Positions 1 through 9,596 of a stretch of DNA of 64,000 bases are shown here, piece after piece. The notes under the pieces are model-generated. The model searched no databases, was not told the DNA's origin, and worked only from the letters and a program-made list of their open reading frames with translations. The stretch's first letter is position 1; the number at the start of each line of letters is the position of its first letter. The DNA comes from Sporisorium sorghi (lineage: Eukaryota; Basidiomycota; Ustilaginomycetes; Ustilaginales; Ustilaginaceae). The translations under genes and the position numbers were made by a program. The DNA lies in NCBI GenBank assembly GCA_023212695.1, contig JALCCG010000106.1, forward strand, positions 1 through 64,000. Direction: 5' to 3'.

Positions 1-7
1 GCAGATA

Positions 8-601
8 ATGATGCAGTTCTTCCAGTCTTTTGCGCAGCATCAGGAGCAGATGGAAGCCACCATCTCATACACTCAACATGAGCTGCGAGCATGGGCTCAC
101 AAGTTTGGAAAGTATGTGGAACAACTCTCCAATCAACACGTCCTCGATCAAGCACACATCCAGGAATTGACGGCGGTACATGCAAACAAGCACAAGGCCC
201 AGCAAGGTGATTGGAATCAGCTGTCCAAAGCACAGGTGCTACATCAGAGTGATCTGCCACGCTTGCTAGCAGAGCAAGAACAGCAAGCACAAAAGGCAGC
301 AGAGAAGTGCAGCTGCAGCAGCCACAGGAAGACAAAGAGCACAGTGCTGGCTCCTAACCCACCAGCACCAGCACCAGCACCAGAACAGGAGCCACAACCT
401 GAAGCAAGCAGAGTTCCCTCAGGCACATGGACTCTGCCACTGCCTCTGCCATTCCCAGGTTACGACTATCTCATGGGCCTTCCACCCCTCTCACCGCTGT
501 TCCCATCTTTCCCCAGCTCCAACTCAGTCCAATATAGCCTGCCTGGTCCTTCTTCACAGCCTGCTGGACCCCTCATGCCACCCATGCCACCATTCATGTA
601 G
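8..601 (+). CDS. Gln/Pro-rich hypothetical ORF, 5' end probably outside window
   Basis: I do not recognise a family. The frame is open to the left edge, so the ATG at 8 may be internal and the gene truncated. Residues 1-100 are Gln/His/Ala-rich and look helical (possible coiled coil). A Pro-Ala-Pro stretch follows near residues 118-135, then a Pro/Leu/Ser-rich tail ending in repeated PPMPPFM-like sequence. There is no catalytic motif and no membrane segment. The composition is compatible with a structural or gag-like protein of a mobile element, but nothing proves that. A 12-bp inverted repeat lies 60 bp after the stop. The codon use differs somewhat from the GC-ending style of the neighbours. 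It could be a decayed element or a lineage-specific gene. Confidence 0.3.
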   Translation: MMQFFQSFAQHQEQMEATISYTQHELRAWAHKFGKYVEQLSNQHVLDQAHIQELTAVHANKHKAQQGDWNQLSKAQVLHQSDLPRLLAEQEQQAQKAAEKCSCSSHRKTKSTVLAPNPPAPAPAPEQEPQPEASRVPSGTWTLPLPLPFPGYDYLMGLPPLSPLFPSFPSSNSVQYSLPGPSSQPAGPLMPPMPPFM

Positions 602-658
602 CAGTCTAGTGTTGAATGAATCATTTCAGATGTGATGTTAGGAGGAGGGTTATCCAAC

Positions 659-707
659 AGCTCTGAGGGCTGTCCAAAAATGCGAAAATCCAATGGCCCT
701 CAGAGCT
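659..707. repeat. 12-bp perfect inverted repeat with 25-base loop
   Basis: AGCTCTGAGGGC at 659-670 is the exact reverse complement of GCCCTCAGAGCT at 696-707. It could form a hairpin in a transcript of the preceding ORF or be the end of a mobile element. The right arm runs into CTAGT, which resembles a Helitron 3' end only superficially. Confidence 0.6.
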
Positions 708-1175
708 AGTCAGTTCCACACCTACATGAATTCCACATCTACGTGATACACGTTATTCAGACGCCTGCGTGAAAGGCAGCGAGCAAAGAGCCAACTTGGC
801 CTTGCATCCCCATCTACTGCATTCTGGTCAGCGCAGGGTGGGAGGAAAAACCTGCTCGTTGAGGTCAGAGCACCCCGCACTTTGGTGTCCAAAGTGATGG
901 TTGGTGCTACGAAGGGCTGAGCGCAATCAATTTCTCGTCTCGAGCCTCGACGACAAAACCGCGGTTGGCGGCGTCTGCATCTGGAGAGTGCAAGAGAGAG
1001 AAAGAGAGAACCGGGCGGCCACTGTCATAAACAAACAAAAAAAAAAAGCACGGCGTTTCTTCTTTTGGACAGAAAGCGGCGCCAGAGCAGAGGGAAGGAG
1101 ACACATCGGGGGATTTTCCCCGCATGTAAATCGTTGCTGCGTTTGCAATTCGGCTGTCCTCTGCTGTTGTGCCTG

Positions 1176-1176
<1 letters not shown>

Positions 1177-1212
<36 letters not shown>
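1177..1212. repeat. (CT)n microsatellite
   Basis: About 18 uninterrupted CT units, with a second CT-rich patch 10 bases further on. It lies about 360 bp upstream of the lipase start. Such pyrimidine tracts are common in the promoters of this window. Confidence 0.9.
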
Positions 1213-1216
<4 letters not shown>

Positions 1217-1570
1217 TTTCTCTCTCTCGCTCTTGTGCCTCTCATCCTGCGCTCTGCAATTTTACGCCCGCAAACATGTCACTTTGTGCTGCTCGTTTGA
1301 ACCTCTTTTTGGCTTCTCCAACACGCTCGATGGCCACCTTGATGCTTTTCCCATGGACCTTGCTTGACGACCACCACGATCCTTGACCCTCCTCTCTCTC
1401 TCTCTCCCTCAACCTAGTCTCGCCACCTTTTCCTCACCTCCTATCACCTCAATCGAGCTAGGGACCTGCTTGTACGACAGCAAGGTGGCCGCTCGATTCT
1501 CTTGGTGACCCGCCCAAACATCGATCTCCCATCATCAACTCGCTCATCCACCCCTGGAACATAACACGAC

Positions 1571-3235
1571 ATGGCCGGATTCATCGACTACAGCAGCCGC
1601 CGTCGAGCTGCTGCTGATGGTGCTGCATCAGAGACCAGTGCAGACGTTGAACCCGTCAGGAACAGAGACAATCCATTCGATGAACAAAACAACTCGGAAC
1701 CAGCGCCTCGCGCTCCTCGCCGTTCCGAAGTGAGCGATGCCGATGGTGCTTACGAGGATGCTTCCGATGAACTTGATGGTCGTCCAGTCGAGCCTTCCCG
1801 CCCTTCTCGTGTCGAGGTCATGAGGGACCCTCGCGGCGACTACCCGCATCGCGACGAACGCGCCTTCTTCGACCCCACTTTCCCCAACTACCAGGCAGAG
1901 GCTCCCCTCGAGATGCCCTTCTTCGACCACGTAGTTGCCGATTACGGTCACTACGGAACCTTCCAACGCCTACGTCTCAACTTCCGTCAGGCCATCTCCT
2001 TCCTCATCAGCACCTCGGCTCTCGGCACCGTCCTCGTCGCCGCCTACTTTGCCTACTTTAACCCTTTCAAGAAGGCTCCACCGAAGGCAAGGACCGACCG
2101 CGAATACGAACGCAGGATCACCGGCGAGCGTGGCTCCGGCAGACCCGCCTACTATGCCGAGTTCTGGGGCTACCAATGCGACGAGCATGAGATCGTCACC
2201 GAGGGTGGCTGGATCCTCAAAGCACACCGAATCTCGGACCCTCGTCGCGCAGGCGGCGTCGGTTACCCTGTCGTCCTTCAACACGGTATTCTCTGCAACT
2301 CCTCCCACTTCATTGTCAGCGAAGAGCGCTCCATGGCCTTTTGGCTTGTCGACCAAGGCTTTGACGTTTGGATCACCAACATTCGATCCAACTTCAAGGC
2401 TGGCCATACCGAGTACACCCGTTCCGACCCTCGTTTCTGGGCTTGGGGTCTCAAGGAACTCGCTTTTGACCTCCGCGATATCGTCGACTACATCACTGCC
2501 GCCACCGGATACCCTCAGCTCGCTTACGTCGGTCACTCGCAAGGTTCCGGCTCCATGTACCTTGCCCTCAGTCCAGGTATTTGCCCCGAGATCGGCAACA
2601 AGCTCAGCTGCTTCGTCGCTCTCTGCCCTTCCGTCTATGCCGGTTCCGTTTTGCGAAGGTTCCCCTTCTCTCTGCTTCGACAGTTCCGCTCCCGAAAGTG
2701 GTGGGGCCTTGTCTTTGGTGTGCGAGAGTTCATGCCAGCCATTGGTATCGCACAGGCCTTCCTCCCCACGTACTGGTTCGGTCACATCGCCTACGTCATC
2801 TTTGCTTTCCTCTTTGGCTTCCACGACCACAACTGGCTCTCGCGACACAAGCCCAAGATCTTCCGAACCGTGCCCATCCCCACCTCGTCCGAGCTGCTCT
2901 ACTGGTACATGTCCGGCTTCTCCCACCGAGGTTGCATCTTTGACCCACGCATCACCGAGCCTTGGTTCCCGAGGACCTTCCCTCCTCACACCATTTTTTA
3001 CGGCGACATTGATTACCTCGTGCTCGGCAAGCCGTTGGTGCAGCGCATCCAGCGTTACGAGAGCAACGTCGAGATGATCCACACGGTCGAGCTGCAAAAC
3101 TACGAGCATCTCGACCCCATCTTTGGTGTCGATGCTTTCCGCACCGTTTTCCCCGGTATCAAGGACACCATCCTGCAGACGGTTGACCCGGAGGACATGG
3201 CGCCTGAGATGTCGGAGCGAGGCGGTCGCATCTAG
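1571..3235 (+). CDS. Membrane-anchored acid lipase / steryl ester hydrolase (Tgl1/Yeh family)
   Basis: An alpha/beta hydrolase of the acid-lipase (abhydro_lipase) family, 554 aa, close to the roughly 540-570 aa of yeast Tgl1, Yeh1 and Yeh2. It would hydrolyse steryl esters, releasing sterol and fatty acid at lipid droplets or the ER/plasma membrane. The first 135 residues are polar and probably cytosolic, followed by one membrane segment at about 141-164. The lipase domain starts near 200 with the FWGYQCDEHEIVTEGGW-type entry. The oxyanion-loop region is QHGILCNSS, the nucleophile is Ser323 in GHSQG (321-325), a likely acid is Asp479 or Asp481 in YGDIDYL, and the general base is His513 in NYEHLDPIFG. 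All catalytic elements are present. A second hydrophobic stretch lies around 400-420. The gene is a single exon; the ATG is preceded by ACACGAC. The exact substrate is inferred. Confidence 0.88.
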   Translation: MAGFIDYSSRRRAAADGAASETSADVEPVRNRDNPFDEQNNSEPAPRAPRRSEVSDADGAYEDASDELDGRPVEPSRPSRVEVMRDPRGDYPHRDERAFFDPTFPNYQAEAPLEMPFFDHVVADYGHYGTFQRLRLNFRQAISFLISTSALGTVLVAAYFAYFNPFKKAPPKARTDREYERRITGERGSGRPAYYAEFWGYQCDEHEIVTEGGWILKAHRISDPRRAGGVGYPVVLQHGILCNSSHFIVSEERSMAFWLVDQGFDVWITNIRSNFKAGHTEYTRSDPRFWAWGLKELAFDLRDIVDYITAATGYPQLAYVGHSQGSGSMYLALSPGICPEIGNKLSCFVALCPSVYAGSVLRRFPFSLLRQFRSRKWWGLVFGVREFMPAIGIAQAFLPTYWFGHIAYVIFAFLFGFHDHNWLSRHKPKIFRTVPIPTSSELLYWYMSGFSHRGCIFDPRITEPWFPRTFPPHTIFYGDIDYLVLGKPLVQRIQRYESNVEMIHTVELQNYEHLDPIFGVDAFRTVFPGIKDTILQTVDPEDMAPEMSERGGRI

Positions 3236-3678
3236 ATGTAGCACCCGAGCTTTTATATCTATCCCTGCCTATCACTTGATCCCACTGCTACTGTCCTTTC
3301 TCGTGAACCTCGCTCGCCCTTCCCCTTCTTGTCTTTGTAGTTCTGCCATCACTCTCGCTAGTCTGAGCGACGGTATCTTTTTCAACAATCTGTACTTTGT
3401 CGGTTACTTCTACACATCACAGGCGCTCACAAGACTGCTTTCACATTGCGTCCCTTTTGGCTCCTCTCGACATGCAACTCTGCTCGTTCGCTCTGCTCGC
3501 TCCTTTCCTCAGTGTCGTCTCGCACTTTTGTCGAAGGGATTGTTGTGCCATTGGAATCCAAGATCGTGCTTCAGATCACACGACTGAGTCACTGAGGGGT
3601 CCGATGAAAAGAAGTGTGCATTCCTCCTCAAACAAGGAACATGATGGGGATCCCCATGAAAGGTGACTGACTGTGAAA
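3236..3678. other. Convergent 3' intergenic region
   Basis: Terminators and 3' UTRs of the lipase gene (+) and the Rgp1-like gene (-) must lie here. The open frames at 3123-3666 overlap coding sequence or are short and of random composition. No other structure was seen. Confidence 0.5.
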
Positions 3679-6252
3679 TCAAGCGTAGAACTCGGCATCT
3701 CCGACCTTGTAACTCGTGCTGTTGGGCAGGATGGAGACGGGCACAGCGCACTCGACGGTTTCGAGCTTTGTCTCTGCGGCACAGCCCAGCTGGGCGAGGG
3801 CCTTTGACAGCGCTGAGCCGGGCGGTGCGGCGGCGCCTGCCAAGCTGTCGAGCGCGCGGACGCTGACGTGGTAGCGCGCGAAGCCGTCCGAAGAAGCGGG
3901 CAGCAGATGCGGCGGGGGCAGCAGCTTGTTCTGCACCTTGACACGGTCCTTACCCGTGTCAGCCTTGACAGCCGAGACGGTGAGGAACGACAGCCGCACG
4001 AGCCAGTTGAGCTTGACGCCACTCGTGACGAATTCAGGCGAGGCGCCGCTGGGCACGCACAGGCTGAAGCTCGCCCTGCCCTTGTCCAACACGCTCTCGT
4101 GGTGCTCGGCGTGCACGATGCGCGTCGCGCGCTGCAACCTGCCCGGCGGCAGCGTAGCCATGCTCGGCTGCACCTCTTCAAACGTCTCGAGCGTCGCACT
4201 CATGCGTGCGATTCGTGCGAGCGATTGGGCATTGTTGATGCTGATGACGCCCGTGATGGTTTCACCAAGCCGGTACCTGGAGCGGACGAGGGTGAGCACG
4301 GCGGCGACTTTGCCGTCCTTGGAGATGTCGTAGGTGACTTTACTCGATGTACGAGCGAGGGACTCGATGGCCGCTCGGCAGGTGCTGCTGATGTGAGCCG
4401 TTGCTGACGTGGCCGGCATGGCGATTTCAGGGACGAGTGGGACGGGCGAGCCGTCGCTGGTGGCTTGGCTGAGGAGCAGCTGCTTGGTGTAGTCCTGCAA
4501 ATCTTTCCTGCCAATTTGCGGCGCCCTTTTCGAGGTTGCCCTGGCTCTCGATCGTTCGGACGGCACATTTGCCCTCGACGACGCACTGACCAGAGGCTTC
4601 TCGTCTTGACCCAACAGCGTGACCGTAGCCTCTTCTTTCGTCAAAATGACAGGGTTCATGAGATCGAAGAAAGGCCTGAAGCCCGATGCACCCACATGGT
4701 TGTAGATGCGGATGGGGATCTGGATGAGTCGACTGGTCTGCGCACGGGTGGCGGCGGCGTAGGCGTCGGATCGATTTGTGCCCAGTGTCAGAACGTACTT
4801 GAGACGGATGGCTTTGCCCTGGTATGACGGAGGTAAGTCGACGGGAAGGCGGAGCTTGAACTGAAACGTCTTGCTCTCTCCCGGAGGAAGCATGAGGTCA
4901 ACAGCAACAATGCTGGGTGGAGTCGAGAAAGTGGGCACGCTTCGACTCTGGAGAGTACGTTCCTGAGCATCTTGCAGAGTGGAGCCAGTACGACGATGCT
5001 GCTGCTGCGAGCGGCCAGCAAAGGGGCTGCGTAGATAGCTGCTCCATCCCGATGCGCTTGGTTGCGATTCAGATGTCTGTCCGAGATCACCTCCGCCCAG
5101 CGTTCTGGGTGTGCCGGGGACGGAATGAGGAGAGGCATTGGCACCGGTAAGATCGCCATAGGCGAGCCTTCTCTTGAGGGTCTCAAAGTCGCTTGGCTTG
5201 ATGAGGCTCTCGTCGATCTCGATGGTGCCTGCAATCTGTGCGAAAGACCACAAGATCTTTTCGGTTCCTGGAGCCAAAGCATCGGGTGGAGGGTAGATTG
5301 GACTTTGGATAGGGCTGCTTTTGGAGATGGAGGGACGACGCTTTGATTGGGACCAATCGGTGATGGATTCGCGAAAGACGCTTTCCATTGTGTCGTTGCG
5401 ACCCATGGCATAGAAGCTGGACGCGGCATTCTGTTCCGAGTGTGCACCCAGCCAAGAGTTGTGGGTGTGGGAGGGAGAGGGTGATGCTGCGGATGGCGAG
5501 TCGAGCTCGAACGCTTCGGTGAGATCTTCGGCCTGAACCTGTGCGACGGACTTCTTGCGTGAATGCGAGTGATTGGGCGAGATAGGGGCGGAGGGCGTCC
5601 TTTTGTTGGCCAAGCCGGGCAGAGAAGAGACTCTAGAGGGTGGGTTGGGTGAGAATGCATCTGAGTCGGCGCGTAAGGATGTGGCTGATGGTTTCGTGGG
5701 AGTGGATTGCGGGAGGGTTGGATGTCCCAAACCGAGCTCGTTCCTTGTGCGTTGTGAGGGAAAGGAAGTGGACTGGGTAGAGCGATGCGAGGAGACGGAC
5801 CAGGGATGGATGAAGTGAGAGGCGGAGGAGGAGGATGGAGTGCTCTTGCCGATCAAGTTTCTACGATCTGGAACGACATCGCCGTTGAGATGTCGGAGCA
5901 GCTTTTTTGTTCGTGCAGAGCCCGACAGACCAGTGGGAGTAGCTTGGTCGTGATCTCGTCCTAGGGCTCTCACATCGACGCTTCGAGATTTCGAGTGGGT
6001 GGGTATGGACGAGACGACGCGCCTCGCTGCCGACTTTTCGTCAAAAGAGGGTCGTCCTGGTGAATCGTGATGTGCTGACGATGACGATGATGGGAACTCG
6101 CCCCGAGGCAGTGGCTGTGTATGCACCACGTGTGGATTGGTGTTAGTGAAAGTGATTTGGCAGATGAAGTCTTCGCCAGCAAAGAAGCTAGACTGTAGAG
6201 GTCGAATCGACACCTTGAGTGCAGATCGATGCCGTGACGCAGACTCGGACAT
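3679..6252 (-). CDS. RGP1: Rgp1-like subunit of the Ric1-Rgp1 Golgi GEF
   Basis: Predicted 857 aa member of the Rgp1 family. With Ric1 it would form the exchange factor for the Rab GTPase Ypt6/Rab6 and act in retrograde endosome-to-Golgi traffic. The N-terminus (ALKVSIRPLQSSFFAGEDF, near residue 11) is the arrestin-like beta-sandwich start typical of Rgp1. The family block EKILWSFAQIAGTIEID lies near 328-345, a second sandwich with LPPGESKTFQFKLRLP near 450, and the conserved SRYRLGETITGVISINN and LNWLVRLSFLT blocks lie in the C-terminal third. Ser-rich low-complexity linkers (about 45-290 and 380-430) make it longer than the roughly 660 aa yeast protein. The longest frame begins at a TTG at 6330; I chose the ATG at 6252 (MSESASRHR). 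It shares a 506-bp divergent promoter with RFC1. Confidence 0.8.
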   Translation of the reverse strand: MSESASRHRSALKVSIRPLQSSFFAGEDFICQITFTNTNPHVVHTQPLPRGEFPSSSSSAHHDSPGRPSFDEKSAARRVVSSIPTHSKSRSVDVRALGRDHDQATPTGLSGSARTKKLLRHLNGDVVPDRRNLIGKSTPSSSSASHFIHPWSVSSHRSTQSTSFPSQRTRNELGLGHPTLPQSTPTKPSATSLRADSDAFSPNPPSRVSSLPGLANKRTPSAPISPNHSHSRKKSVAQVQAEDLTEAFELDSPSAASPSPSHTHNSWLGAHSEQNAASSFYAMGRNDTMESVFRESITDWSQSKRRPSISKSSPIQSPIYPPPDALAPGTEKILWSFAQIAGTIEIDESLIKPSDFETLKRRLAYGDLTGANASPHSVPGTPRTLGGGDLGQTSESQPSASGWSSYLRSPFAGRSQQQHRRTGSTLQDAQERTLQSRSVPTFSTPPSIVAVDLMLPPGESKTFQFKLRLPVDLPPSYQGKAIRLKYVLTLGTNRSDAYAAATRAQTSRLIQIPIRIYNHVGASGFRPFFDLMNPVILTKEEATVTLLGQDEKPLVSASSRANVPSERSRARATSKRAPQIGRKDLQDYTKQLLLSQATSDGSPVPLVPEIAMPATSATAHISSTCRAAIESLARTSSKVTYDISKDGKVAAVLTLVRSRYRLGETITGVISINNAQSLARIARMSATLETFEEVQPSMATLPPGRLQRATRIVHAEHHESVLDKGRASFSLCVPSGASPEFVTSGVKLNWLVRLSFLTVSAVKADTGKDRVKVQNKLLPPPHLLPASSDGFARYHVSVRALDSLAGAAAPPGSALSKALAQLGCAAETKLETVECAVPVSILPNSTSYKVGDAEFYA

Positions 6253-6758
6253 GTTGATGCTGTTGTGGCTGATGACAGCACGGGGTATATGGAGAGGAGG
6301 TTGATGGTGAGAAAGGAAGAAGCAGTGCAAGTCGCTCTGCTCCGTTCAGGGTCTTTTGCTCCGACGACACGCACAGGCCAATTTTCACAAAATCATAAAT
6401 TGTTAGGGTTGCAGTTATGACAATTTTGAAATTTGGGTCGCCGTGACACGCGCTTGACGCAAACGAAACGCGTTACGCTCGAGAATGACTAATCCAACTC
6501 GATTTCTCTCCACTTTTGTTCGAGACATGACACGTTTTTGTACGCTCTCAAGTCACATTCGACTCAGCCTCTTGGAACGAGTAGCGCACAGGCTTTGTCT
6601 TTGTCGATCCTTACCACCTCCATCTTCTCCCTCCATCTTGCTCAGCTTCGGCTTCGGCTTCAAGGTGCTCCGCTCAAGGAACGAGCTTAGTCCGCACGCA
6701 CCCTACTCGGAGAGGAAACGCAGGCGCGTCGCACATTCACACCACATCCTCCTTCATC
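6253..6758. promoter_or_regulatory. Divergent promoter of RGP1-like gene and RFC1
   Basis: A 506-bp spacer with no credible gene; the open frame from 6485 is out of frame with RFC1 and runs through its leader. It contains an ACGCGT box at 6468-6473 and AT-rich sequence at 6385-6435. Pyrimidine-rich sequence around 6610-6650 precedes the RFC1 start. Confidence 0.55.
6468..6473. promoter_or_regulatory. ACGCGT (MCB-type) box upstream of RFC1
   Basis: A perfect 6-bp palindrome inside AAACGCGTTA, 286 bp upstream of the RFC1 ATG. In yeasts this is the MBF site that drives G1/S transcription of replication genes. The function here is inferred from the motif and the gene it precedes. Confidence 0.5.
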
Positions 6759-9596
6759 ATGCCGCCCAAAAAGCCTTCTACTCCTTTGCCCAAGGGTCAA
6801 GCCTCTCTCTCCAACTTCTTCGGAGCAGGCAAGAACGCTGGATCCAGCCCCGCTTCCTCTCAAGAGACACGCACCAACTCTCGTACCGCATCAACAGATT
6901 CGCCGTCAAGGAACGCCTCAGCAGCAGCAACTTCAAAGTACTTTGCCTCCTCCTCCTCCTCCAATCGACGCTCTGCAACAGCAACCAAAGCCGACCCCAT
7001 GATCATTGACGACTCGGACGACGACTTTCAGGACGCCAAGCCAAAAGCCAAGTCCAACGGTGGAGGTTCGGCCAAGCCAAGTCCGAGGAAGCCCGCGACC
7101 AAGCGCAAAGCACACGCAGATGACGACGACGATGACGAGGATGACGACGACGAGTACAACGATGATGATGACGACGACTTTGCTCCAGCCCCGAAAAGGC
7201 CTGCAACCACTTCGTCCAGAGCTAAAACCAGTGCCACTGCACAACCTTCTCGTCGCGCCGCAGCCAACGCCAAGCCCATCAAAATCGATGACTCTGGCGA
7301 CGACGACTCTGACGATGCTCCCCCGCCGCCCAAAAAGGCAACCACCACCACCACCAAGAAGGCGTCTCCTGCCAAACCCGCGCCGACCAAGAAGGTCGAT
7401 GACGACTTTGAGCCCAAACCAGCCCCAGCTCCAGCAGCCGACAAGAAACCCAACTGGCGCGAAATGGCCGCTCGTCGTGCCGCCGGCCCATCCAACCCTG
7501 GCTCCAAAGACATTCCTCAGGGGCAGCCCAACTGTCTCGCTGGTCTCACTCTCGTCTTTACTGGTGAATTGACGTCGATCAGTCGTGACGAGGCACAGGA
7601 TCTCGCAAAGCGATACGGCGCGCGCATCACGGGCGCACCTTCGTCAAAGACCTCGTATGTTGTCGTCGGAGAAGGCGCCGGTCCCAAAAAGCTCGATTTG
7701 ATCAAGAAGAATCAGATCGAGACCCTCGACGAAGATGGCTTCCTCGAGCTCATTCGCACCCGCAGCGCGGGCGAGCTTGATGAAAAAGCGAAACAAAAGA
7801 TCAAGGCCGAAGAGGAAAAGATCAAGCAAGTCGCAAAGAGCATGGGTCCACCTAAGGATGCCAATATCAACCCCGCCGATCTTTCCAACATGCTCTGGAC
7901 CACAAAATACGCTCCCACCCAGATGAAGGACCTCGTCGGCAACAAGGCCGCCGTCGAGAAGCTCGCTGGCTGGCTCAAAGCCTGGCCCGCCTCGTACCGC
8001 AGCAACTTCAAGAAACCCGGTCCCACTGGCATGAACGTCTTCCGCGCCGTGCTCATCTCCGGTCCGCCCGGTATCGGCAAGACCACCTCGGCGCATCTCG
8101 TCGCCAAGATGGAAGGCTACTCGCCCCTCGAGTTCAACGCGAGTGACACACGAAGCAAGAAGCTCATCGAAGGCATGCTCCAAGACACCATCAACAACAA
8201 GTCGCTCGACAGCTGGTACAGCAACACTGTCAAGCAAGCCTCTTCGTCCAGCGACCTGCCGCGCATCCACGAGCGTACCGTCTTGATCATGGACGAGGTC
8301 GACGGCATGTCGGGTGGCGACAGGGGTGGCGTCGGCGCCATCAATGCGCTCATCAAAAAGACGAAGGTGCCCATCATCTGCATCTGCAACGACCGACGCA
8401 ATCAAAAGATGCGTCCCTTTGAGCACACCACCTACAACCTCTCGTTTAGGAAACCCGATGCCAACCAGGTCAAGTCGAGGATGCTTTCGATTGCGTTCAA
8501 GGAGAAGCTCAAGATTCCCGGCGAAGTCATGGCCCAACTCATCGAGGCTGCGCAGAGCGATATCCGTTCGGTAATCAACATGCTCAGCACCTGGAAGCTG
8601 TCCAAGAACAGCATGGACTTTGACGAGTCCAAGTCGCTGGGCGCCGAAAACGCCAAGCCAGGCCTGCACACTCCCTTCTCGCTGTACAGCGACCTGTCGG
8701 CTCCTGGAATGTTCAACGCCAACTCGAAAAATACGTTGAACGATAAAGCCGATCTGTACTTCCAGGATCACAGCTTTGTGCCGCTCATGGTCGCCGAGAA
8801 CTACGTCAAAGCCAGACCCGTGCTGGCGGCCAGAGAGACGGGCCCGCGCCAGCAGCTCAAGCACCTCGAGCTGCTCAAGAAGGCCTCGGAGAGTATCTCG
8901 GACGGCGACCTGGTGGACCGCATGATCCACGGCGGCGAGCAGCACTGGTCGTTGATGCCCCTCCACGCCATCGCCTCATCGGTGCGCCCCTGCTCGTACA
9001 TCTACGGCGGCACCGAAGGCGGCTTCCCCAGCTTCCCCGCCTGGTTGGGGCAGAACTCGAAGCAGCAGCGTCTCACGCGCGCCGTGGTGGATCTGCAGGC
9101 CAAGATGCGCCTCGTGTGTTCCGGCTCGAGGCACGATTTGCGACAGCACTACCTGCCGTCGATGTGGTCGATGCTGATCCAGCCGATGGTGGAGCACGGT
9201 GGGGAAGGGGTGGAGGAGGTGATTCAGCTCATGGACGAGTACTATTTGGGGATTGAGGATCGGGAAGCGATTCTGGAGCTGGGGTTGGAGCCGAACAACT
9301 CGGAGGCGGTGATGAAGAAGATCCCGAGTACGATCAAGGCCGGGTTCACGCGCAAGTACAATGCGAGCAACCACCCGATCGCGTTCAACAAGGCGACGGA
9401 TCTGGGCAACAGCAAGACCAAGATTGCGAAAAGCGAGGTGCCGGATCTGGAGGATGTGGTTGAGGAGGAGGAGGAGCCTGCCGCGGATGCAGATGACGAG
9501 GACAAGGACGACGGGGATAAGGACGACCTGAGCAAGGACAAGTTGGTCAAGAAGCCCAAGGCTGGAGCAGCTGGGAAGGCCAAGGCGAAGAAGTGA
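6759..9596 (+). CDS. RFC1: Replication factor C subunit 1 (large clamp-loader subunit)
   Basis: 945 aa, the large subunit of the RFC clamp loader that opens and loads PCNA at primer-template junctions in the nucleus. A PIP-box-like motif (Q14..L17..F20-F21 within QASLSNFFG) lies at the extreme N-terminus, as in other RFC1 proteins. A long acidic/basic disordered region (80-240) follows. A BRCT domain spans about 255-337 (NCLAGLTLVFTGELTSISR). The AAA+ module has Walker A GPPGIGKTT at 435-443 and Walker B LIMDEVDGM with D512-E513. The RFC1-specific C-terminal domain includes WSMLIQPMVEHG and LMDEYYLG around 805-840. The protein ends in an acidic patch and a Lys-rich tail (KAKAKK) suited to nuclear import. 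The ATG at 6759 sits in TCATCATGCC. Single exon. Confidence 0.97.
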   Translation: MPPKKPSTPLPKGQASLSNFFGAGKNAGSSPASSQETRTNSRTASTDSPSRNASAAATSKYFASSSSSNRRSATATKADPMIIDDSDDDFQDAKPKAKSNGGGSAKPSPRKPATKRKAHADDDDDDEDDDDEYNDDDDDDFAPAPKRPATTSSRAKTSATAQPSRRAAANAKPIKIDDSGDDDSDDAPPPPKKATTTTTKKASPAKPAPTKKVDDDFEPKPAPAPAADKKPNWREMAARRAAGPSNPGSKDIPQGQPNCLAGLTLVFTGELTSISRDEAQDLAKRYGARITGAPSSKTSYVVVGEGAGPKKLDLIKKNQIETLDEDGFLELIRTRSAGELDEKAKQKIKAEEEKIKQVAKSMGPPKDANINPADLSNMLWTTKYAPTQMKDLVGNKAAVEKLAGWLKAWPASYRSNFKKPGPTGMNVFRAVLISGPPGIGKTTSAHLVAKMEGYSPLEFNASDTRSKKLIEGMLQDTINNKSLDSWYSNTVKQASSSSDLPRIHERTVLIMDEVDGMSGGDRGGVGAINALIKKTKVPIICICNDRRNQKMRPFEHTTYNLSFRKPDANQVKSRMLSIAFKEKLKIPGEVMAQLIEAAQSDIRSVINMLSTWKLSKNSMDFDESKSLGAENAKPGLHTPFSLYSDLSAPGMFNANSKNTLNDKADLYFQDHSFVPLMVAENYVKARPVLAARETGPRQQLKHLELLKKASESISDGDLVDRMIHGGEQHWSLMPLHAIASSVRPCSYIYGGTEGGFPSFPAWLGQNSKQQRLTRAVVDLQAKMRLVCSGSRHDLRQHYLPSMWSMLIQPMVEHGGEGVEEVIQLMDEYYLGIEDREAILELGLEPNNSEAVMKKIPSTIKAGFTRKYNASNHPIAFNKATDLGNSKTKIAKSEVPDLEDVVEEEEEPAADADDEDKDDGDKDDLSKDKLVKKPKAGAAGKAKAKK

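Larger units (their letters stand above)
602..1570. other. Intergenic region and promoter side of the lipase gene
   Basis: No convincing gene is present. The open frames at 901-1386 are built on CT-repeat sequence and do not look like protein. The region holds an inverted repeat (659-707), a short A run near 1038, a (CT)n tract at about 1177-1212, and a pyrimidine-rich stretch at 1387-1440 that probably forms the core promoter/5' leader of the lipase gene. Confidence 0.5.

Noticed and set aside
659..710. Helitron 3' terminus
   Set aside because: The stem runs directly into CTAG instead of lying about 10 bases upstream, the loop is long, and no Rep/helicase gene is near.
1970..3244. 424-aa open frame antisense to the lipase gene
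   Set aside because: Shadow of the lipase coding sequence; no conserved features.
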